64,000 bases of DNA, taken from NCBI RefSeq assembly GCF_000378445.1, contig NZ_KB899702.1, positions 62,001 to 126,000 on the forward strand, written 5' to 3'. A program made the position numbers and the translations under genes. Position 1 is the stretch's first letter; each line of letters begins with the position of its first letter. The stretch is from Deinococcus aquatilis DSM 23025 (lineage in GTDB: Bacteria; Deinococcota; Deinococci; Deinococcales; Deinococcaceae). This document shows, piece by piece, positions 40,424-50,787 of this stretch. The notes below the pieces were generated by a model. The model saw only the letters and a list, made by a program, of their open reading frames with translations. It searched no databases and was not told where the DNA came from.

Positions 40424-41926
40424 ATGACCACCCACATGGAGATTGCCATTCTCGGCGCGGGTTTTGCCGGACTCGGCATGGCGATTCAACTCAAACGCCG
40501 GGGCGTAAGGGATTTCGTGGTGTTCGAGCGGGCTTCTGAGGTCGGCGGTACCTGGCGCGACAATACCTATCCGGGCTGCGCCTGCGACATCAAAAGCGAC
40601 CTGTATTCCTTCTCATTTGCTCCCAACCCCGACTGGACGCACAAGTACGCCCGGCAACCAGAAATTCTGGCGTACCTGAAGGCCACCACCGACCGCTTTG
40701 AGGTGCGCCCACATCTCCGCCTCGGGCACGAGATGCAGCGGGCCGAGTGGGACGCGGGCGTGGCGCTGTGGCGTATCCAGACCAGTGGGGGAGAGTACAC
40801 CGCCCGCGTGCTGATCTCTGGTCACGGCCCCTTGATTCAGCCCAAATGGCCGGACATTCCCGGCTTGAACAGCTTCCAGGGCCAGAAGTTCCACTCGGCC
40901 CGCTGGGATCACTCGGTTGACCTGACTGGCAGGCGGGTCGCGGTGATCGGTACAGGCGCATCGGCCATCCAGTTCGTACCGGAGGTGCAGCAACTTGCGG
41001 GGCAGCTCACCGTGTTCCAGCGCACCGCCCCTTGGATCATGCCGCGCATGGATCACCCCACCAGCGAGGGCCGACGCCGCCTGTTCAGGCGTTTCCCGCT
41101 GCTGCAACGGCTCCAGCGCCAATGGCTGTTTGGGGTCGCGGAGGCGCGGTTCCTGTCGTTCACCCATGAGCGGTTTCGCGCCGCCGCCGAATCCATCGGA
41201 CGCAGGCATCTGGAGGCGCAGGTCAGCGACCCCACTCTGCGTGCCCAACTCACTCCGACCTACCGCGCTGGCTGCAAACGCATTCTGGTCAGCGACGACT
41301 ACTACCCGGCCCTCACGCAGCCCAACGTGGACCTCGTCACCGACGCCATCAGGGAGGTACGGGGCAACCGCCTCGTCACGCAAGGCGGCCAGGAGAGAGA
41401 ATTTGACGTGTTGATCGGCGGCACGGGCTTCGACGCCACGCATCCCCCGGTTGCCAGCATCATTTTCGGGACGGGTGGTCGCTCGTTGGCGCAAGCGTGG
41501 AGGCCGCACATGGAAGCCCTGCACGGCACCACGGTCGCTGGCTTTCCCAACCTCTTTCTGATCGTGGGGCCGAATACGGCGCTGGGCCACAACAGCATCG
41601 TGTATATCGCAGAGGCGCAGATCGCTTACATTCTGCACGCCCTGAGCTATCTGGACGCCTCTGGTCTCGCCGCGCTGGAGCCGATCCCGCAGGCGCAGGC
41701 GGCCTACAACGCGGCCCTTCAGGAGAAGCTGGCCCGCTCGGTGTGGGTGCAGGGCGGCTGCACGTCGTATTACCTTGACGACACGGGCCGCAACAGTACG
41801 CTCTGGCCGGAGCGTGCGTCGCGTTTCCGCAGGACTCTGCGGCGCTTCAACCCGGCGCTGTACTGGGGTCTGCTCAGTCCAGAGCGGCCGCCTCCACTCC
41901 TGACACACCCGAGAGCCGCAAAATAA
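40424..41926 (+). CDS. Flavin monooxygenase, Baeyer-Villiger type
   Basis: This 500-residue FAD- and NADPH-dependent oxygenase inserts oxygen next to a carbonyl or oxidises a heteroatom. The FAD Rossmann motif is GAGFAGLGMA (about 10-19), and the Baeyer-Villiger fingerprint FxGxxxHxxxW is present as FQGQKFHSARWD. The NADPH Rossmann motif is RRVAVIGTGASAIQF. The conserved DVLIGGTGFDA and NLFLIVGPNTALGHNS follow. An AGGAGA ribosome-binding site precedes the ATG. The natural substrate is unknown. It sits alone, directly right of the integrated element. Confidence 0.9.
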   Translation: MTTHMEIAILGAGFAGLGMAIQLKRRGVRDFVVFERASEVGGTWRDNTYPGCACDIKSDLYSFSFAPNPDWTHKYARQPEILAYLKATTDRFEVRPHLRLGHEMQRAEWDAGVALWRIQTSGGEYTARVLISGHGPLIQPKWPDIPGLNSFQGQKFHSARWDHSVDLTGRRVAVIGTGASAIQFVPEVQQLAGQLTVFQRTAPWIMPRMDHPTSEGRRRLFRRFPLLQRLQRQWLFGVAEARFLSFTHERFRAAAESIGRRHLEAQVSDPTLRAQLTPTYRAGCKRILVSDDYYPALTQPNVDLVTDAIREVRGNRLVTQGGQEREFDVLIGGTGFDATHPPVASIIFGTGGRSLAQAWRPHMEALHGTTVAGFPNLFLIVGPNTALGHNSIVYIAEAQIAYILHALSYLDASGLAALEPIPQAQAAYNAALQEKLARSVWVQGGCTSYYLDDTGRNSTLWPERASRFRRTLRRFNPALYWGLLSPERPPPLLTHPRAAK

Positions 41927-42053
41927 GGCCTGCGCCATCCATCTTTGCCAGAGTTGCCCTGCCGTGAGCGTCACGGTCAGCCCCATGTCGTGGGTGAGCG
42001 TTGCCTCTGTGCCGCCTTCCCCAGCCGCTTCGGGCAGGCGCTAGGCTTGGGCC

Positions 42054-43055
42054 ATGCGCCGCCTCGTCCTGTCTCTGTCTTTGATCCTGCTCACTTCGGC
42101 GGTGGCCCAGAACAGCATTCCCGCCACACCGCCCGCACCCGCTGCTGCGCCGTCCACTCCCAGTTCCCCCGCGATCACGCCCCTGACCCTCACTGCTCCA
42201 GTCGGTACGGTGCGCGAATACCGGGGCAACGAGGTCACGCGGGTCACTTTTACGGGTGGGGATTTTGTCCTGACGGGCGTGCCGGAAGCGGAAGCAAAAG
42301 ACGCCCAGGCCCAGTTTTTGAGCGCCCTGAAATCGCGTTCGGGCGAGAGCGTGCAGCCCTTCAAGCAGTTCGTGAAGGTGCTGCCTGCTGCGGGCGCGTC
42401 CGGCAAGCTGCTGTACACGTCCATTCTGACCGAGGACGGGCAAGAACCCTTGACGCTGCGTTCGGTGCGAACGTTGGCGGCCAGCGGCGCGGGCACACTG
42501 ACCTTCCAGCCCGACGAATCGCCCGAAAATGCTGACCCCCTGGCGGGTATTCTGGGAAACTTGAATACGCTGCTGGCCGAACTGCACGCCGATCTGGTCG
42601 CCAATTTCGATCCGGCGGCCTTTGGAATCGTGGGGCGACCCCTGACGGTGGGAGAAGTATTTACGCGCACCAAAACGCTGAAGCCCAGCAACCCTCTGGC
42701 GGGCCTGGGCACCGGCAACCGCGAAACGCAGGCCATCACCGTGGAGCAGCAACTCCGGTTCGAGGGCGTGCAGAACGGCCTGTTGGTCTTCAGCCGCGCC
42801 GCACGGATCGTGCAGGGCCAGCAGATCGTGACCGGGCAGAGTGCCAACCTGACCACCACGCTGGGCAGCTACAGCCTGACTGGAGAACTGCGGGTACGGC
42901 CTGATGGCCTGCCGGTCAGCGCCACGCGCACCGAAAGCTACAGCGCCGAGGTGAAGGGCAAGCTGACCGCCCCAGAAGGGCAGGATGCCGGAGAAGCTGA
43001 CTTTTCGCTGCAACTGGGCGGAACGAGTGTGCTGACGTTGACTGCTGTGCGGTAA
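42054..43055 (+). CDS. Exported protein of unknown function (333 aa)
   Basis: A signal peptide (MRRLVLSLSLILLTSAVAQ) is followed by a Pro/Ala/Ser linker and a beta-rich domain (about 45-333) without cysteines or catalytic motifs. TAGGCT 6 bases before the ATG indicates a leaderless mRNA. No lipobox. Not recognised as a named family; many Deinococcus envelope proteins look like this. Confidence 0.7.
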   Translation: MRRLVLSLSLILLTSAVAQNSIPATPPAPAAAPSTPSSPAITPLTLTAPVGTVREYRGNEVTRVTFTGGDFVLTGVPEAEAKDAQAQFLSALKSRSGESVQPFKQFVKVLPAAGASGKLLYTSILTEDGQEPLTLRSVRTLAASGAGTLTFQPDESPENADPLAGILGNLNTLLAELHADLVANFDPAAFGIVGRPLTVGEVFTRTKTLKPSNPLAGLGTGNRETQAITVEQQLRFEGVQNGLLVFSRAARIVQGQQIVTGQSANLTTTLGSYSLTGELRVRPDGLPVSATRTESYSAEVKGKLTAPEGQDAGEADFSLQLGGTSVLTLTAVR

Positions 43056-43163
43056 GGCGGGGGGCCAGTAGGTTGTGGGGTTTGGGCACAGTGTTGAGGG
43101 TCTGAGCGCTGGCCGTCTGCTTTGCAGGGACAGCCCGACGCGTGCGGGTGTAGCTTGGGCGCT

Positions 43164-43910
43164 GTGACCCTGCCGCCCTCTTCCTCTTCTTCGCCGCGTG
43201 CTACTGCCAAAACTGCGGCGCGGCTGCCTGCCGGGGCCAAAGCCCGCGCTCCGCAGGTGTTGGCGGCCATGCAGACCCTCTACCCGGACGCCCGCACCGA
43301 GTTGCAGTTTTCCAGCCCCTTTGAACTGCTGGTCGCCACGGTACTCAGCGCACAGGCCACCGATGTCAGCGTGAATGCTGCCACGCCTGCCCTGTTTGCC
43401 CGCTACCCCGACGCGCAGGCCATGAGTCTGGCCGAGGCCGCCGACCTTGAACCCCTGATTCGGACGATTGGGCTGTACCGGGGCAAGGCGCGGAATCTGG
43501 CGGCGCTGGCCCGCCTGCTGATAGAGCGGCACGGCGGCGAGGTGCCCAACGATTTTGAGGCGGTGGTGGCGCTGCCGGGAGCGGGGCGCAAAACGGCCAA
43601 CGTGGTGCTCAGCAATGCCTACGGCTACCCGGCCATTGCCGTGGATACCCATGTGGGGCGGCTGGCGCGGCGGCTGGGCCTGAGTACCCAAACCAACCCC
43701 GACAAGGTAGAGGCCGACCTCGGCAGGCTGTTTCCGCGTGACCGCTGGGTCTTTTTGCACCACGCGCTGATCCTGCACGGGCGGAGGGTGTGCATGGCCC
43801 GCAAGCCCGACTGTGCCGCCTGCCTGATGCGTGACTTTTGCCCCAAGGTCGGCGTGACCTTGCCGGAAGGTCAGCCCCAGAAGGGACAGCCCGCGAAAGG
43901 CAGTTTATGA
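43164..43910 (+). CDS. nth: Endonuclease III (DNA glycosylase/AP lyase)
   Basis: This 248-residue base-excision-repair enzyme removes oxidised pyrimidines. The helix-hairpin-helix LPGAGRKTANVVL holds the catalytic Lys143, and the conserved Asp161 lies in AIAVDTHVGRL. The 4Fe-4S cluster Cys follow C-x6-C-x2-C-x5-C (VCMARKPDCAACLMRDFCPK). It matches E. coli Nth more closely than the paralogue at 2845-3603. GTG start at 43164, with TAGCTT 7 bases upstream (leaderless). The stop overlaps the MFS gene (ATGA), an operon of unrelated functions. Confidence 0.93.
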   Translation: MTLPPSSSSSPRATAKTAARLPAGAKARAPQVLAAMQTLYPDARTELQFSSPFELLVATVLSAQATDVSVNAATPALFARYPDAQAMSLAEAADLEPLIRTIGLYRGKARNLAALARLLIERHGGEVPNDFEAVVALPGAGRKTANVVLSNAYGYPAIAVDTHVGRLARRLGLSTQTNPDKVEADLGRLFPRDRWVFLHHALILHGRRVCMARKPDCAACLMRDFCPKVGVTLPEGQPQKGQPAKGSL

Positions 43911-45148
43911 ACCTGCGCTTTTCCAATCAGGTGTGGCTGTTTTTGGCGGCCAGTTTCAGCTTCGGGCTGTCTCAGGCGTTCGCGGCCCTGTTCCTCAATT
44001 TCTATCTGCGGGAACTGGGACTGGGTGCCCAGTGGCAGGGCGTTCTGAATGCTCTGCCCGCGCTGACGTTGGCCCTGCTCGCGCTTCCGGCGGCGGGGTT
44101 GGCGCGGCGCATCGGCAATGTGCGTGCTATTGCGCTGGGCAGCGTGCTGGGGCTGGTGGGCGCGGTGGTGCTGGCCTCGGCCTCCGGCCCATTGATGGCA
44201 ATGGTGGGCGCCATCGTACAGGGGGCGGGCACGGCGGCCCTGGTGGTGGCAGGCTCGCCCTTTATGGCTGCACATTCCACCCCCCAGAGCCGCGTCACGC
44301 TGTTCAGTGTGCAGAGTGCCCTGATGACCGGAGCGGGTTTTCTGGGCAACCTGCTGGGTGGGCGTGTGCCCGAGCTGTATGCCGCCAGCACGGGCACCGA
44401 GGCCGATGGTCTGGGCGCACTGCGGGCGGCGCTGTTGGTGGCCGCAGGGTTTCAGGCGTTGGGACTGATTCCGGTGCTGAGCCTGCGGGCGGGCAAGCAC
44501 ACGCCCGAGCCGGGAGGCCGCACCCTCGCCGTGCAAGACCGCCGCACCATGACCCGTCTGGTCACGCCCAACGTGTTGGTGGGACTGGGTGCGGGGGCCA
44601 CCATTCCCTTCCTGAACGTGTTTATCGAGGGAAAATTCAATATCAGCTATGCCAGCCTCGGCACGCTGTTCGCGTGGGCCAGCCTCGCTACCGCTGCTAC
44701 CGCCCTGATTCAGCCGTGGGTGGTGCGCCGCCTGGGGCCGCTACGGGCCGTGTTGGTGGTGCAGGCCAGCAGCCTGCCGTTTCTGGCCCTGCTGGGATTT
44801 GCGCCCGAACTCTGGATGGTCACGGCGGCCCTCTTTACACGCGGCGCACTGATGAACGCGGCTGGCCCGGTCTATTCCGCCCACGCCATGACCGTCCTCA
44901 GCGACAGGGACCGCCCGCTGTATTCCGCCGTCAACGTGATCGCGTGGGATCTGGGCTGGGCCATCAGCAGCATGTTGGCGGGCGTGGTGCGCGGGGCACT
45001 CCCCTTTAGTGTCGCCTTCAACCTTCTGTTTGCCTGGACGCTGACCATGTATGCGGGCAGTGTGCTGGCGATCTATCTGGGCCTTTACCGCCCTGCACGG
45101 CGGGCAGGCACGTTGAACCAGAAAATGGCCGGGAGTGTGGGCGACTGA
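43907..45148 (+). CDS. MFS transporter (probable efflux)
   Basis: A 413-residue major-facilitator protein with twelve hydrophobic segments. The loop between helices 2 and 3 reads GLARRIGNVRAIALG, a version of the MFS motif A region. Two six-helix halves are separated by a polar loop near residue 205 (KHTPEPGGRTLAVQDRRT). Translation is coupled to nth by a 4-base overlap. The substrate is unknown. Confidence 0.85.
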   Translation: MNLRFSNQVWLFLAASFSFGLSQAFAALFLNFYLRELGLGAQWQGVLNALPALTLALLALPAAGLARRIGNVRAIALGSVLGLVGAVVLASASGPLMAMVGAIVQGAGTAALVVAGSPFMAAHSTPQSRVTLFSVQSALMTGAGFLGNLLGGRVPELYAASTGTEADGLGALRAALLVAAGFQALGLIPVLSLRAGKHTPEPGGRTLAVQDRRTMTRLVTPNVLVGLGAGATIPFLNVFIEGKFNISYASLGTLFAWASLATAATALIQPWVVRRLGPLRAVLVVQASSLPFLALLGFAPELWMVTAALFTRGALMNAAGPVYSAHAMTVLSDRDRPLYSAVNVIAWDLGWAISSMLAGVVRGALPFSVAFNLLFAWTLTMYAGSVLAIYLGLYRPARRAGTLNQKMAGSVGD

Positions 45149-45185
45149 AGGAAGGACCACGCCGCCCCAGGCCCAGAGCCTCCGC

Positions 45186-46040
45186 TCAGCGCCCGAACCG
45201 CCGCTCTCTGCCCTGAAAATCACGCAGGGCACGCAAGAAATCCACGCGACGGAATCCGGGCCAGTATACGTCGCAAAAGTAATATTCGCTGTATACGCTC
45301 TGCCAGAGCATGAAGCCCGACAGCCGGATTTCGCCGCTGGTGCGGATAATAAAATCGGGGTCCGGGGTGTCGGCGGTGTACAGGTGGGCGCTGATGTGCT
45401 CCGGCTCGAGGGTGTCGGCGGCCTGCTCCAGCGTCATTCCGGCCTCGGCCTGCGCGTGCAGATGCAGCTTGACGGCGTCCACGATTTCTTCCCGGCCACC
45501 GTAGCCCACGGCGATATTCAGGCGCATGCCGTCGTAGCCAGCGGTTTTTTCTTCCAGTTCCTTCAGGGCGTCCAGCACGTGCGCCGGAAACGCCTGATGT
45601 TGTCCGATGGCCCGCACCCGCACGCGGTTGGCATGAATGCGCGGGTCGGTGGCGAGGTTGCGGGCCTCGCGCTCCAGCAGACTCAGGATGTGGGCCAGTT
45701 CTCCGGCGTCGCGTCCGGCGTTGTCGGTACTCAGCACCCAGATGGTGGCGGCGGGAATGCCGAGTTCCAGGCACCATTGCAGCACTTCATGGGCTTTGTC
45801 GGCCCCAAAAGAGTGGCCCACCTCCCGCTGAACCCCGGCAGCGCGGGCAAAACGGCGGTTGCCGTCCAGAATCAGGCCCAGATGACGCGGCAACTTGCCG
45901 TGTGCCCGGACCTCCCGTGCCAGCCGCTGTTCGTAGCCCCACAGCAGCGCCCCACGCGCCGCACTCCGGCCCTTCTGAGCGGTGGTGAGGGCCAGGGTCA
46001 GGGCGTTGTTCTTCGGTTTGTTGTCCGTGCCCCCGCTCAT
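45186..46040 (-). CDS. uppS: Cis-prenyltransferase (undecaprenyl diphosphate synthase family)
   Basis: A 284-residue Z-isoprenyl diphosphate synthase that builds the polyprenyl carrier for cell-wall synthesis or a shorter Z-prenyl product. The catalytic Asp is in LGLILDGNRRFARAAG. Other family marks are WCLELGIPAATIWVLSTDN, LNIAVGYGGREEIVDA and the C-terminal PDFIIRTSGEIRLSGFMLWQSVYSEYYF. The N-terminal ALLWGYEQRLAREV is typical of actinobacterial/Deinococcus members. The ATG at 46040 was chosen; a longer frame to 46100 adds a Cys-rich stretch unlike the family. Confidence 0.92.
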   Translation of the reverse strand: MSGGTDNKPKNNALTLALTTAQKGRSAARGALLWGYEQRLAREVRAHGKLPRHLGLILDGNRRFARAAGVQREVGHSFGADKAHEVLQWCLELGIPAATIWVLSTDNAGRDAGELAHILSLLEREARNLATDPRIHANRVRVRAIGQHQAFPAHVLDALKELEEKTAGYDGMRLNIAVGYGGREEIVDAVKLHLHAQAEAGMTLEQAADTLEPEHISAHLYTADTPDPDFIIRTSGEIRLSGFMLWQSVYSEYYFCDVYWPGFRRVDFLRALRDFQGRERRFGR

Positions 46041-46221
46041 GGGCGGGCCACAGCAAAGGCCGCACCGAACAGAGTCGGTCTCGCCAGAACAGACGGACAT
46101 AGAAGAAACAGGAGCGTGCAGGAACCAGACATCACCCCATAGTTTAGCGCCGCCGCCCGCCCGGAACCGTCCGCCAAAAGTCGGGCAGGTTGAAGGGAAT
46201 TCAGGTGCGCTGGCTCCCGCT

Positions 46222-46557
46222 TCAGCCGTCCGAGTTGCGGTCTACGCCGCTGGCTCCCATCTGGTCGGCGTCGCTGCCCTCTCCGGTGGGGTTCAGCATG
46301 CCGCTGTTGTCCATCTGCTTGGCGGGGTCGCTCTGGCCCGCGATGGCGTTGGGTAGGCCCTGCTGCTGGTGCTGCTCCACGGCGTCCTGCGTGGCCGCCG
46401 CATCTGCCGCCGTGCCCGCGCCGCCCTGCATGCTGGAATCGAGGTTGGTGTTGGCCCCGTGCGTGCTGGTCGCGTTTCCGGTGTGATTCTCCATCGTTTC
46501 CGGGGTGCTGCTGGTGGGTGCATTGCTAGAGGTGCTGCTCGGTTTGCCTTCGCCCAT
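46222..46557 (-). CDS. Hydrophilic low-complexity protein (111 aa)
   Basis: It begins MGEGKPSSTSSNAPTSSTPE and is rich in Ser, Thr, Gln, Asn, Ala, Gly and Asp, with no hydrophobic core, so it is probably disordered. The ATG at 46557 has a perfect AGGAGG about 7 bases upstream, the strongest argument that it is real and well expressed. It resembles in style the acidic proteins at 239-472 and 3614-3829. A hydrophilin-type stress role is possible but unproven. Confidence 0.7.
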   Translation of the reverse strand: MGEGKPSSTSSNAPTSSTPETMENHTGNATSTHGANTNLDSSMQGGAGTAADAAATQDAVEQHQQQGLPNAIAGQSDPAKQMDNSGMLNPTGEGSDADQMGASGVDRNSDG

Positions 46558-46746
46558 GCGTGGTGCCTCCTGTGTTGGTTTGCACCCTGTGTGGTGCTTG
46601 AATTGGTGGTGTCGGCAGTCTGGCGCGTGCGGGGGCGCGGTGGATGGGTGCGGCATTGATGAGGTGCTTAGGCAGCGGCCTCAGTTGTCCTCCCAACTGG
46701 AACGCCCGCTGCCCCTGCATTTGCCCCCATGCTCTAGGCTGACGCC

Positions 46747-47660
46747 GTGACTGTTCCGCTGCCGCCCTCTGCTCCTGCCCGTCCATCCACGACCCTCGAT
46801 TCGGTGTCGCTGGGGGCCATTCTGGTCACGATCGTCTTCTGGGCCTCGGCCTTCGCGGGTATCCGGGCAGGGCTGGAAGCGTTTTCGCCGGGCCACCTCA
46901 CGCTGTACCGCTTTCTGGTCGCCAGCGCCGCACTGGGCACCTTTGCGCTGGTCACGCGCATTCCCGTGCCGCCCCTGCCCGATCTGGGCCGCATCGCGCT
47001 GCTCAGTTTTTCGGGCATCACGCTGTACCACATCTGCCTGAATTACGGAGAAGTCAGCGTGCCCGCCGGAACCGCCAGCCTGATCATCGCGGCGGGGCCG
47101 GTGATCACGGCGCTGCTGGCGACCCGTTTCGGCAACGAGCGGCTGAATCTGCTGGGATGGGTGGGCACCCTGATCAGCTTTTCGGGCGTGGCCCTGATCG
47201 TGCTGGGCCGGGGCGAAAGCGTGAACTTTACGCAGGGGGCGCTGCTGATCCTGGCCGCCGCGCTGTTTACCAGCCTGTATTTCGTGTTCCAAAAGCCGCT
47301 GCTGGCCCGCATGAAACCGCTGCACTTTACGGTCTGGTCGCTGATGCTGGGCACCATTCCCATGCTGATCTTTCTGCCCGGATTCGGCTCCGAGTTGGCC
47401 CGCGCACCGCTGTCGGCACACCTCGCCGTCATCTATATCGGGCTGTTTCCGGCGGCGCTGGCCTACATCACCTGGTCGTTTGCTCTGTCGCGGGTGGGGG
47501 CCAATACCACGGCGTCGTTCCTGTATGTCAGCCCGGTGCTGGCTATTCTAATCGGCTGGCTGTGGCTGAAGGAAGTGCCGGGAATCATCAGTCTGGTGGG
47601 CGGCGCGGTGGCTATTGCGGGCGTGGTACTGGTCAATACGCTGGGCAAGCCGAGGAAAAC

Positions 47661-47664
<4 letters not shown>
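46747..47664 (+). CDS. EamA-family (DMT) membrane transporter
   Basis: A 305-residue protein with ten predicted helices in two EamA repeats (first from about 20, [27 protein letters not shown]; second from about 160, [23 protein letters not shown]). The ending [34 protein letters not shown] is characteristic. It probably exports a metabolite. GTG start with TAGGCT 6 bases upstream (leaderless). The stop overlaps the ABC fusion gene by 4 bases (ATGA). Confidence 0.88.
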
Positions 47665-49187
<1,523 letters not shown>

Positions 49188-49298
49188 ATCCGGCTTCGAC
49201 CAGCGCCCTTCCCGAATTCTTGACCCTCTGACCGCCTGCACCCCCAGATAGGCACTTTGCCGACAGACCGTGCCACCTGTGCGGATACCCTGAGCAGC

Positions 49299-49726
49299 AT
49301 GGACAGGCCGCTGGTGTGTGTGGGTGCGTTGGTGTGGGGGCCAGATGGCCGGGTGCTCTTGGTCAGGACGACCAAATGGCGGGGCGCATGGGGCGTGCCC
49401 GGAGGAAAAGTAGAGTGGGGCGAAACGCTGGAAGCTGCCACTAAACGCGAATTTCTGGAAGAAACGGGCCTGATCCTGCGGGACGTGCGCTATGCCCAGA
49501 CGCAGGAGGCCGTCTTGTCGGAGGAATTTTTTAAGCCCTCGCATATGCTCCTGATCGACCATTTTGCGCGGGCCGATACTTTTGACATCGCGCCCAACGA
49601 AGAAATCGAGGCGTGGGAATGGGTAGAACTGAGCAAGGCCAACAGCTACCCGCTGAATTCATTTACGCGCACGTTGGTTGATCTGGCGCTGGCACGGGTT
49701 GATCTGGCGCTGCCACAGGAAAAAGC

Positions 49727-49730
<4 letters not shown>
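49299..49730 (+). CDS. Nudix hydrolase
   Basis: A 143-residue Nudix protein that hydrolyses a nucleoside diphosphate linked to another moiety. The Nudix box [23 protein letters not shown] (about 36-58) is intact, with the REFLEE metal-binding core. The start at 49299 has TACCCT 7 bases upstream (leaderless). It overlaps the SDR gene by 4 bases. Deinococcus genomes carry many Nudix enzymes, often tied to oxidative damage clean-up; the substrate here is unknown. Confidence 0.9.
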
Positions 49731-50452
<722 letters not shown>

Positions 50453-50488
50453 GGTCGGGGAGTGGGAGAGGCGCGGGCTGATTCGCCC

Positions 50489-50680
50489 TCAGCGCCCCTT
50501 CTCCGCCTTCCAGGTGCCGCCGTACCTATATTCCGGGTTGCCTTCTTCGGCTTTGCGGCGGCAGGGGGGGCACAGAAAGACCCAGCCTTCGGCCTCAGCG
50601 CGGATCACGCGGTACATCACGGGCGACGGTTGACCGCACTGGGCACAGGGTTTTTCTCGCACGCGGTGGGTGGCGGGCAT
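50489..50680 (-). CDS. Small zinc-ribbon-like protein (63 aa)
   Basis: Two CxxC pairs (PCAQCGQ and LCPPCRR) about 25 residues apart suggest a single bound zinc. The rest is basic and polar. The ATG at 50680 has TATGCT 6 bases upstream, a clear leaderless layout, which argues against the longer TTG-initiated frame to 50740. Function unknown; such ribbons often bind nucleic acid or protein partners. Confidence 0.65.
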   Translation of the reverse strand: MPATHRVREKPCAQCGQPSPVMYRVIRAEAEGWVFLCPPCRRKAEEGNPEYRYGGTWKAEKGR

Positions 50681-50787
50681 GGCCTCAGCATAAGAAACTG
50701 GGCCGAAGCTGGGATGTGAACCCCGCTCAGCGTTCGTCAAGTTCCCACGCCACTGAAACCCCGCCCCCTTGCGCCTAGACTCGCCCC